A stretch of DNA of 19,760 nucleotides from Lachnospiraceae bacterium (GTDB taxonomy: Bacteria; Bacillota_A; Clostridia; Lachnospirales; Lachnospiraceae): contig JAFQCI010000005.1 in NCBI GenBank assembly GCA_017416505.1, forward strand, positions 1 through 19,760, given 5' to 3'. The notes under the pieces were generated by a model, which had not been told where the DNA came from, searched no databases, and was given only the letters and a program-made list of their open reading frames with translations. Below are positions 6,707-14,054 of this stretch, in pieces (position 1 is the stretch's first letter; every line of letters begins with the position of its first letter). Made by a program: the position numbers and the translations under genes.

Positions 6707-8331
6707 ACTATCTCCAACACATTATCAGAATCATTGATATAGCTTCTATCATGACATATAATAACCACCAATTTATTATATGCCAGCTTTCTTAAATACT
6801 CCATAATTCTTTTACTATTCTTATTATCTACTCCACTTAATGGTTCATCCAACAAAACAACTGACTTGTCTAACAATAATGTTCTAACTAAATTAATTCT
6901 ACGAATTTGTCCACCTGATAAATTTACCTTCGTATTATGAACAACAGTTTGAAACTTAGCTTCTGTATTCATAATATCTTTATAAATAGAACATTTTTTA
7001 CAAATACTTTCAACCTCCTTTTTATTCCTGTCTCTTTGGTTTATTATTAAATTTTGATAAATAGTATCATGAAATAATATATTTTCTTGTGGGAGCCATG
7101 CTATATTTCCACATAGTATATCTTTTATTTTTAAATCTTCTCCTGATATTTCCTTTCCATTGTACAAAATACTGCCTTCATACTGATAATCTCCTTTTAA
7201 TATTTTCATTAACGTAGATTTTCCACTGCCACTTTCTCCAATAATAAAATTCAATTTTCCAGTTTCTATTTTATAACTTATATTATCCAGTATTTTGTTT
7301 CCCTCTATATAAGAAAATGATATATTTTTAAATTCAATGGAAGAAATACTGCACTCATATTCCAATTTTTGATTTTCTTTTTTATCTGAAATGCATTTCA
7401 TAACATTATCTATGGCAGACTGATTACATGAAAACTGAAATATTTTTGACATTAATTCCTCTAACGGAGAAGTTAAATAGGAAGAATATTGGATAAACGA
7501 AACTAATGCCCCAATTGTTAAACTTCCTTTTTTTATCATCATAGCACCCAATCCTAAAATAGCAACGCTTACAAGATTCTGAAAAACACTCATAATACCA
7601 TTTGATGCTAACAATAATCGATATTGTTTTAATATACTCTTTTTGCTTATCTGATATTTTTTCTGATACTTGTCAAGAATATATCCATCCGCCTTAATGT
7701 CAGGAAGAAATTCTATATTTTCCGTAATTTCTCCAATTACTTCATTCATCTCTCCATAAGCTTTTCTGATAACTACTGAATGCTTCATCATACTTCTTTT
7801 TACACTTTTCTGCAAGCACATATATACAACTTGAAAAAATATAACCACAAAAAATAATTTCCAAGATATCATTGCAAGTAACACTACACTTCCCAGAAAA
7901 CGTATGAATAGAATTGGTATTTCAAAAAAAACATTGCTTAAAATTTCCGAAAAAAGTTCATAATCATTTTTTATATACGCATCAATTTCACTGGAAGTAA
8001 TATTTCTTCCATCTACATGTTCCATACTCCAAGTTATAATATCATGCTTCATTTGATATTCTATATTCAGTATAAATTTTTGTAACAGTAATGCTTCCTT
8101 ATATTCCAAAACACCTCTAACACATAATGCTCCCACATACCACATTAGCGTTTTTAAGTATCCACCTGTTTGATAACATACTGAATTAATAATATTCATG
8201 TTTAATAATGGAATTACATAAATTATGCCAATGTCTATTATTTGTATAAACATGATAAAGAAAATATCTTTCCAATACTGTTTAAAAATCTTATAAAATT
8301 GTACCCTATTCTTTAGTATAAAACGAAACAT
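6694..8331 (-). CDS. One-piece ABC exporter (membrane plus ATPase domain), probable RiPP exporter
   Basis: This 545-residue half-transporter should act as a homodimer in the membrane. The first ~300 residues form the ABC type-1 membrane domain with about six hydrophobic segments (near 24-45, 60-78, 140-158, 158-174, 240-262 and 270-285). The ATPase domain has Walker A GESGSGKS (365-372), Q-loop Q415, signature LSGGQ (471-475), Walker B VVLLDE (491-496) and H527. All catalytic elements are intact. There is no N-terminal C39 peptidase domain, so it cannot remove a leader itself; the S8 protease next door may do so. It is last in the minus-strand operon, 49 bases after the protease gene, and the ribosome site is weak (AAAGAG). 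I infer that it exports the modified peptide; a lipid or drug exporter is less likely in this context. Confidence 0.88.
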   Translation of the reverse strand: MFRFILKNRVQFYKIFKQYWKDIFFIMFIQIIDIGIIYVIPLLNMNIINSVCYQTGGYLKTLMWYVGALCVRGVLEYKEALLLQKFILNIEYQMKHDIITWSMEHVDGRNITSSEIDAYIKNDYELFSEILSNVFFEIPILFIRFLGSVVLLAMISWKLFFVVIFFQVVYMCLQKSVKRSMMKHSVVIRKAYGEMNEVIGEITENIEFLPDIKADGYILDKYQKKYQISKKSILKQYRLLLASNGIMSVFQNLVSVAILGLGAMMIKKGSLTIGALVSFIQYSSYLTSPLEELMSKIFQFSCNQSAIDNVMKCISDKKENQKLEYECSISSIEFKNISFSYIEGNKILDNISYKIETGKLNFIIGESGSGKSTLMKILKGDYQYEGSILYNGKEISGEDLKIKDILCGNIAWLPQENILFHDTIYQNLIINQRDRNKKEVESICKKCSIYKDIMNTEAKFQTVVHNTKVNLSGGQIRRINLVRTLLLDKSVVLLDEPLSGVDNKNSKRIMEYLRKLAYNKLVVIICHDRSYINDSDNVLEIVKNS

Positions 8332-8380
8332 ACTTACTCTTTTTCCTATCCCATAATTTATTCTAAAAAATTATTTTTCT

Positions 8381-9313
8381 TTATCCTAAATTAAAAAAAC
8401 GAAGGAGAGAACCAATAGAATAAAAATCAAAATAATTAAGTTTAGTAATATCTTCCACTCCATATTCACTTAACATTTTTCTCATTGCCTTATAATTTTC
8501 ATATGACAATGGAATTTCAACTTCATGATTTTCATGTAAATCAAATCCATATTTTTTAATTATCTCATTTTTCTTTTCAACTTCTATTTTTTCATAATTA
8601 GGCGAATATATTTGATTTGGTTTTAATTTATGCTCCTTCTCTAACCAAATCTTCATTTTCTTTTTCCCACCAAACTCTAATTTTGCAGAAAGAATAGCTG
8701 TTATAATGGCAGTGGCTTTACTATTTCCGTAAAAAAGCTTATAATTTCCGTCTTTTCCCAACAAGAATTCATAGCCTTTATCTGCCGTAAACTGAATTGT
8801 CTCTTCGGGAATATAACCGATATTTCTTCCATCTTTAATATATGCTCCATTGACTCCTAATACACCCTCCATATCAGCTGGAAAACTTTCTTTCTCAGCT
8901 ACATTGTGAGCTGATGCTACAAGCAAAATATCCTTTTTTTTTAATAATTCTAGCACCTTTGCAAACTCCTCTTTCCAATAGGAAGAAAACGTCAGACTCA
9001 TAGAAATTATATCTGCCTGATCAAGTTCCGCAATTTGCCTACAAGCTGCTATCGCACAAATGCCAGATGCCTCTCCTTTTCCATTATAAATATTATAAAT
9101 ATAAAATTCTTTATCAACTTCTTTTGAATATTTTTCTATACAGTTTACTACTAAGGTCCCATGCTTATTATCACATCTTTGATTTTTCTCATTATCAATA
9201 CGAATCTCAGTATAATCCTTGTTAAGCAAAATCGAATAATATTCCTTAATTTTTACCCCTTTGCTTAAATAATCCACGTTGACACCAGAATCAATCACTG
9301 CAATTTTTACCAT
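8381..9313 (-). CDS. Cytoplasmic subtilisin-like (S8) serine protease, candidate leader peptidase
   Basis: This 310-residue protein has the S8 catalytic triad: D8 in AVIDSGV, H51 in KHGT and S198 in GNSKATA, with N137 in SAHN as the oxyanion Asn. There is no signal peptide and no pro-domain, since the catalytic Asp is at residue 8. That suggests an intracellular, constitutively folded protease rather than a secreted one. Residues from about 215 to 310 form a charged, helical C-terminal extension not needed for the S8 fold, whose role is unknown. S8 proteases process leaders in some lanthipeptide systems (LanP), and this gene sits between the two ABC systems of a radical-SAM cluster, so leader removal is the obvious inference. 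The start has GAGGT six bases upstream; it lies 23 bases after the ATPase gene. Confidence 0.88.
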   Translation of the reverse strand: MVKIAVIDSGVNVDYLSKGVKIKEYYSILLNKDYTEIRIDNEKNQRCDNKHGTLVVNCIEKYSKEVDKEFYIYNIYNGKGEASGICAIAACRQIAELDQADIISMSLTFSSYWKEEFAKVLELLKKKDILLVASAHNVAEKESFPADMEGVLGVNGAYIKDGRNIGYIPEETIQFTADKGYEFLLGKDGNYKLFYGNSKATAIITAILSAKLEFGGKKKMKIWLEKEHKLKPNQIYSPNYEKIEVEKKNEIIKKYGFDLHENHEVEIPLSYENYKAMRKMLSEYGVEDITKLNYFDFYSIGSLLRFFNLG

Positions 9314-9336
9314 AATTAGACCTCACACTTATATCT

Positions 9337-10005
9337 TTATTTTTCTATTATTCTTCCACTCTCAATTCGAATCGTACGGTCTGCCAATGTTGCAAGCTCC
9401 GCATTATGAGTAATCATCAATATTGTCTGGTGGTATTTTTTTGCTGAAGCAATTAATAAATTCATAACATCCCGGCTGGTATCTGAATCCAGATTTCCTG
9501 TTGGTTCATCCGCCAAAATGATATGCGGCTTATTTGCCAATGCTCTGGCAATCGCAACCCTTTGTTGCTGACCACCGGAAAGCTGATGTACATAATCATT
9601 CTTTTTCTCAAGAATGCCAAGCAAAGATAACAGCTCTTCCATATAAGCCTCATCCGGCTTTCTATGATCTAATAACATCGGTAACAGAATATTCTCTTTC
9701 ACATTTAACGTAGGAATCAGATTATAGGATTGAAACACAAACCCTATTTCCTTTCTTCGGTAGTCCGCCATTTTTTTATCATTGCTATTCGAAAGTTCCA
9801 TTCCATTAATTTTTACCGACCCACTTGTAGGCTTATCCAGACCACCTATAATATTTAACAAAGTGCTTTTTCCAGAGCCACTTGGCCCTAAAATAGCAGC
9901 AAACTCTCCTTCTTCCGCTGTAAAAGAAACCTCTTTTAACGCATAAAACTCTGTACTGCCTGCTCCATAGACCTTACTAACTTTATTTATCTCAATTAAG
10001 CTCAT
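9337..10005 (-). CDS. MacB/LolD-type ABC ATPase, partner of the FtsX permease
   Basis: This 222-residue ATPase has Walker A GPSGSGKS (40-47), Q-loop Q92, signature LSGGQQQR (142-149), Walker B IILADE (162-167) and H200. ILADEPTGNLD is typical of the MacB/LolD/BceA group, which works with FtsX-fold permeases. A longer frame begins at 10098, but the ATG at 10005 has an excellent site (AAAGGAG, seven bases upstream) and gives the normal family N-terminus, so I use it. It starts 11 bases after the permease stop, so translation is probably coupled. With the permease it most likely gives self-immunity or moves the peptide out of the membrane. Confidence 0.94.
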   Translation of the reverse strand: MSLIEINKVSKVYGAGSTEFYALKEVSFTAEEGEFAAILGPSGSGKSTLLNIIGGLDKPTSGSVKINGMELSNSNDKKMADYRRKEIGFVFQSYNLIPTLNVKENILLPMLLDHRKPDEAYMEELLSLLGILEKKNDYVHQLSGGQQQRVAIARALANKPHIILADEPTGNLDSDTSRDVMNLLIASAKKYHQTILMITHNAELATLADRTIRIESGRIIEK

Positions 10006-10016
10006 ACTTTTCTCCT

Positions 10017-12530
10017 TTATTCCGTTTTCAACACTTCTGCAATAACACCCTTTAAACTTTGTTTTCCTACAAAATAGGTAAATCTTTGAATCAGCCACAT
10101 ATATACCACGGTTACTGCCATCACAATCACTGCTACCATGCCCATATTGGTATCAAACATATCTGCTGTTCCAAGCATTGCACATAACACAACTCCTCCC
10201 AAAGGAAGACATACAACTATGGTTTGCTGTAACACATTCATAATTTCTGCTTCTAGTAATTTTGCAATGGAATCTCTGGTCATACCCAATGCGATATAGA
10301 TTCCCATCTCTTTCTTTCTCTGTAACACATTATTCTTAACCACACAAACTACATTGACAAGCGAGAAAATAATAATACATCCCATTAAAACACTAAAAAG
10401 AGTAGTTAAACCTATTAGTTGTCCCTTTACATCCTCTACATCATTTGTTATATCCTGATATGCAACACTAATTTTATGCTTAGTGAATACCTCTGACAGC
10501 TCATCCAACGACTGCTCTGTTTTATTCTTCACATCCACCATGACATAATTATAACCTCCCTGTAACTCAGGTAAGTTCTTTGCTGCCTTTTCATCCATGA
10601 ATACACTATATCCTGTAATGCCTCCTTCTTCGTAAGGAGTAGATAATCCACAAGCATCGACCTTAATGGAATATTCTTTTCCCTCTTCAGACTTTAATAC
10701 CATCTCTTCCGTTTCCCAATTTTCTTTGATTTCTCCTATTTCTTCATCTTCCAAATAATTTAATACTACGATTCCGTCCTCTCCTGTATCTATTTTACAC
10801 TCATTGCATTGTAGCATTTTTTTCATCAATTCTGTCGGATAAACATAAACTGTTATGAAATTCTCCAACTCTGTATCCTCATAAGTATAAATTCCAACCA
10901 TTGATAAGCACGGATAGCACTTTTCTACACTTTTTAATTTTTTCAAATCTTCTATGGATTCCTTCGTCATATCCAAAGAAAGGAGTTCATCAGAAGTAAA
11001 CTCATAATCACATAATTCAGCCTTATTCAAAACGTCAACATCAACATTTTTTCCACTGTATAAGATTGGAAATACAATGATGGCAAGGCTAAGAGAAATG
11101 CCAAAGGAAATTGCTAAATTTATGGTACGAGAGGAACTTCTTTTTACATTCTTTTTTGCTAAAAATGGAATCACTTTTGTTTTTGAGTTAATAGGTCCAT
11201 CCTTTTTATTTTTTACTTTCTTCTGTTTTCCAACATTCACATAAGAAATCGCTTCCTTCGGAGTCAACTTTCTGACATGGTACAGTAAAAGCAATGTTGC
11301 CATACTTAATGATAGAAATACCATTGCAAAAGACTCCAGAAACGCCTCTCCACAATATTGCATAGATGAACCGTCATATCCAATAGAAAAACTTTGTGCA
11401 AAAATATTCGCTACCCATTTTCCAAGTGTTGATAATGTAAGAATTCCCAATATGCTGCCCAATAATCCTCCATTTAGGAGATACAAAAAGCTTGTGCTAA
11501 TAATCTGTATGTATAAATCTCTCTTTCGAATTCCCATAGCCATCAATAATCCATAATTTCGAATCTTTGAGTCAATGGAAATCTGATATAAGCTATAAAT
11601 AACAAATATTGCCGACACTGTAATAAATAATGAAATAATACGGAAAAATCCGGAAAATTCTGAATTTCCATTTTCCATATTACTATACATATCAATCCTT
11701 TCTTCGTTTAACCACCATGTAACTTCTCCATCATCTTCAAAATATAATTCTTCATTTTCTATCTGTCCGGTTCCGTTTTCTTCCTTCTCCAGTTTCAAAA
11801 CTGCATAAGAACGTATCTCCTCCCCTACTACTTCTTCTACATATTTAATGAAGATTTCTAAATCTCTATCATATGTCTCCTCATCTAAATGCTCGTACGG
11901 AATGGCAGCTAATACCCCATAAAAATCTTTCTCTCCCAAATCCGAAGCTACCTCTTCCACCAGCTCACGAGAACAACCTGAAAAAGCATAATATGCTTCA
12001 TCCGACTTTGCTTCATACCATCCTACAATCGTAACATCCAGATAATATCCTTCCTCCTCCGGATTGATAACTTCTAAATTTAATCTAATGGTATCTCCTA
12101 TTTCCCAATTGTATTCTGAACAGGCTTTGATTCTCTGGTCGATGACAATTTCGTATTTTGAGGCTGGTAATCTTCCCTCTACTAACTCATATGAAAATAT
12201 TTCCTCACCATTTTCTTCTCCATATGTTAGCTTTGTATAATATTTCGTATCCTCCAGTCTAAATTGAGGACCAAATCCTGTACAGCATATGTTTGAAAAA
12301 AGTTTGTCCTGTCCCAACTTTTTCACTAATTCCTGTGCCTGTTCCCACGTCAGGTTCCGTACAGAAAAATCGTAATTTTTCTTTGTCAATGCCTGAATAT
12401 AGGAACGATTTATATCCGCTGATAAATTGTTAAATATCAATACCATCGAAAAAACTGCTGCCACAAGAACTATCATTGCTTTTGATAAAGAATCTTTTAA
12501 AAAAGACATTTTTAACAATAATTTATGCAT
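10017..12530 (-). CDS. Two-domain FtsX/MacB-type ABC permease, probable immunity transporter
   Basis: This 837-residue permease has a duplicated layout. Each half has one membrane segment, a large extracellular region and then three membrane segments. Segments are near 19-36, 297-317, 345-367, 398-418, then 469-492, 706-731, 767-785 and 797-815. The FtsX signature after the second segment of each half is visible: RNYGLLMAMGIRKRDL (324-339) and RKKEMGIYIALG (about 738-750). The outer regions (about 40-290 and 495-700) are acidic and probably bind substrate. It is the first gene of the transport unit, with its own promoter at 12730-12757 and a long leader containing a stem-loop. GGAG lies seven bases before the ATG. 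Such permeases often protect producers from their own antimicrobial peptides; that role is inferred here from context. Confidence 0.92.
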   Translation of the reverse strand: MHKLLLKMSFLKDSLSKAMIVLVAAVFSMVLIFNNLSADINRSYIQALTKKNYDFSVRNLTWEQAQELVKKLGQDKLFSNICCTGFGPQFRLEDTKYYTKLTYGEENGEEIFSYELVEGRLPASKYEIVIDQRIKACSEYNWEIGDTIRLNLEVINPEEEGYYLDVTIVGWYEAKSDEAYYAFSGCSRELVEEVASDLGEKDFYGVLAAIPYEHLDEETYDRDLEIFIKYVEEVVGEEIRSYAVLKLEKEENGTGQIENEELYFEDDGEVTWWLNEERIDMYSNMENGNSEFSGFFRIISLFITVSAIFVIYSLYQISIDSKIRNYGLLMAMGIRKRDLYIQIISTSFLYLLNGGLLGSILGILTLSTLGKWVANIFAQSFSIGYDGSSMQYCGEAFLESFAMVFLSLSMATLLLLYHVRKLTPKEAISYVNVGKQKKVKNKKDGPINSKTKVIPFLAKKNVKRSSSRTINLAISFGISLSLAIIVFPILYSGKNVDVDVLNKAELCDYEFTSDELLSLDMTKESIEDLKKLKSVEKCYPCLSMVGIYTYEDTELENFITVYVYPTELMKKMLQCNECKIDTGEDGIVVLNYLEDEEIGEIKENWETEEMVLKSEEGKEYSIKVDACGLSTPYEEGGITGYSVFMDEKAAKNLPELQGGYNYVMVDVKNKTEQSLDELSEVFTKHKISVAYQDITNDVEDVKGQLIGLTTLFSVLMGCIIIFSLVNVVCVVKNNVLQRKKEMGIYIALGMTRDSIAKLLEAEIMNVLQQTIVVCLPLGGVVLCAMLGTADMFDTNMGMVAVIVMAVTVVYMWLIQRFTYFVGKQSLKGVIAEVLKTE

Positions 12531-12590
12531 AATATATCTCCATTTTATATAAAAATTTAAAATCTATACGAATCCAAAGTTATTCAAAAC

Positions 12591-12652
12591 ATGAAACAGA
12601 CAATATTACTTCTGCAACTTTACTTACTGGCAAGTAGTATTATGTGTTTCAT
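12591..12652 (-). promoter_or_regulatory. Long imperfect stem-loop in the permease leader
   Basis: ATGAAACA (12591-12598) and TGTTTCAT (12645-12652) are exact complements. Nested inside, AATATTACTT and AAGTAGTATT pair over ten positions with one wobble. Together they form a stem of about 21 bp with two or three imperfect positions and a 20-base loop. It sits between promoter 12730-12757 and the permease start and lacks a T run, so it is more likely an operator or an RNA control/processing element than a terminator. It may separate expression of the precursor from that of the transporter. Confidence 0.5.
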
Positions 12653-12729
12653 AAGTGATTCATCATAACCTACAAATTAATCTTAGGTACTGCTATTTTA
12701 TCAGATATGTCATGAATAACCCAAGTTTA

Positions 12730-12757
12730 ATTGTACCATTAAATCACTATTTTTCAA
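12730..12757 (-). promoter_or_regulatory. Promoter of the permease-ATPase-protease-exporter unit
   Basis: On the minus strand TTGAAA (12752-12757) and TACAAT (12730-12735) are separated by 16 bases. Transcription would start near 12723, giving a leader of about 190 bases. No clear terminator was seen between the precursor stop (12817) and this site, so read-through from upstream is also possible. Confidence 0.6.
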
Positions 12758-12816
12758 ATTTGAGCAATAAAGTTTATAAAAAATAGTCTTACATGTTAAA
12801 TTATTATTTTAATATC

Positions 12817-13017
12817 TTAGAAAAATATATTTCCTGCTGCACTTACTCTTCTTCTACATGGCTGACCTGCTCTCTTTAAATTAGCACTGGCGGTAATCCA
12901 TTCATGTTTACAATCTGTATTACATTTATCCGCCCAGCCCTGATCCAAAGGCCATTGACTTTCTACATCACTCACTACATTCACATCTAATTTCTTTGTA
13001 ATTTTCTCGATTTTCAT
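12817..13017 (-). CDS. Candidate RiPP precursor peptide, 66 residues
   Basis: I do not recognise a named family. The N-terminal third (1-20) is a charged, Lys/Asp/Val-rich leader-like stretch. The rest, beginning QWPLDQGWADKC, holds C32, C36 and C54, tryptophans at 22, 28 and 40, a small-residue segment ITASANL (41-47), a basic RRR (55-57) and a hydrophobic tail AAGNIFF. There is no double-Gly export site. The CNTDC spacing and Ala/Asn-rich acceptor-like segment loosely recall sactipeptides such as ruminococcin C, in which radical SAM enzymes join Cys to alpha-carbons. Tryptophan crosslinks are an alternative. The start is well supported (GGAGG, five bases upstream). It follows the second radical SAM gene by 26 bases in the same transcript, so it is the last gene of the biosynthetic unit rather than the first. 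Confidence 0.8.
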   Translation of the reverse strand: MKIEKITKKLDVNVVSDVESQWPLDQGWADKCNTDCKHEWITASANLKRAGQPCRRRVSAAGNIFF

Positions 13018-13043
13018 TTTTATCCTCCATCTACTATTTTAAT

Positions 13044-14027
13044 CTATATAAACTTTATTGCTTTCAATTTTTCCATATGACACACCACCGGACTAGGCTC
13101 TAATAAATTACCTGTCAACGCGTAATTAATAAATTTACACTTTCTTGACAAACAATAATCCTCCATTCCACATCCATTGCATGCTTTATTTCTTGTCCGA
13201 TATACAGTTTTTAACTCATCTATTTTTCTTCTATCTAAACCTTCCTTTAACGTTCCAATACAAAATTCTTTTCCTACAACATACGAGCATGGAAATATAT
13301 TTCCGTTTATATCGATATGGAAACTGCTTATACCACCACCACACCAAGTCTTACACCCTTTTAATTCTTCTCCCATATAAATTTTATCTGATAAATTTTC
13401 ACGAATTCGAATAACCTCTTGTTTCATTTTTTCTATTTTTTTCTCATTCCACTTTGTATCAAAATAGTCTGGAACCATTACAACTTCATTTGCAAAAGAA
13501 AGCCCTGCTAAATGCTTTGTAGATTGATATAATGTATCCACTGTTTCAGAATCATATGTTCCTCGAACACGAATTTTAACTCCATACCTTGCTAATAATT
13601 CGCATCCTTGTATTACTTTTTCGTACGTATCAAAATGATTCTTATCTTTTCTGTTTTTGTTATGTATTTCCTCTGTTCCGTCTATACTTATAGATACAGC
13701 AAACTGATTCTCTTTAAAAAAATTAGCTATCTTTTCATCCAATAACAAACCATTACTTGTTATAAAATAAAATACTCGTTCATGATAAGGTTTTTCTTTT
13801 ATTTTTGATACAATCTCTTTTATAATATCAAAAGCTATTAAAGGCTCTCCTCCAAAAAAATTGATTTGGATTTCTTCATCCGGCTCGTTCTCCGCCCTAT
13901 CGTCAATAAAAGTCAGAAAATCATGAATTTTCTCATAAGAAAACTTCTTGTCTCCTTTGTTTTCGTTTACATAACAATATTTACAACTTAAATTGCAAAT
14001 ATCTGTAACCCATATAGATATATTCAC
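13044..14027 (-). CDS. Radical SAM/SPASM peptide-modifying enzyme, second of two
   Basis: The protein has 327 residues from the chosen GTG start. The 4Fe-4S/SAM motif is CNLSCKYC (C11, C15, C18), with FGGEPL (58-63) as the GGE motif. The C-terminal SPASM-type region has cysteines at 225, 229, 247, 256, 283, 286, 292, 297 and 316, enough for auxiliary clusters. There is no N-terminal leader-binding domain, so it must rely on direct recognition or on its partner. An open frame runs to a TTG at 14048, but AAAGGAG lies between that TTG and the GTG at 14027, eight bases from the latter, so GTG is preferred. It follows the first radical SAM gene by 27 bases and precedes the precursor by 26. The specific bond it forms cannot be read from sequence. 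Confidence 0.9.
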   Translation of the reverse strand: MNISIWVTDICNLSCKYCYVNENKGDKKFSYEKIHDFLTFIDDRAENEPDEEIQINFFGGEPLIAFDIIKEIVSKIKEKPYHERVFYFITSNGLLLDEKIANFFKENQFAVSISIDGTEEIHNKNRKDKNHFDTYEKVIQGCELLARYGVKIRVRGTYDSETVDTLYQSTKHLAGLSFANEVVMVPDYFDTKWNEKKIEKMKQEVIRIRENLSDKIYMGEELKGCKTWCGGGISSFHIDINGNIFPCSYVVGKEFCIGTLKEGLDRRKIDELKTVYRTRNKACNGCGMEDYCLSRKCKFINYALTGNLLEPSPVVCHMEKLKAIKFI

Positions 14028-14054
14028 CTTATACGCTCCTTTTCTCAATAAATT

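Noticed and set aside
10006..10098. N-terminal extension of the MacB-like ATPase overlapping the permease
   Set aside because: The extension is encoded within the permease 3' end in another frame, and the internal ATG at 10005 has an excellent ribosome site and gives the normal family start.
12817..13017. Double-glycine-type bacteriocin precursor
   Set aside because: No GG or GA cleavage site follows the leader, and the exporter lacks a C39 peptidase domain.
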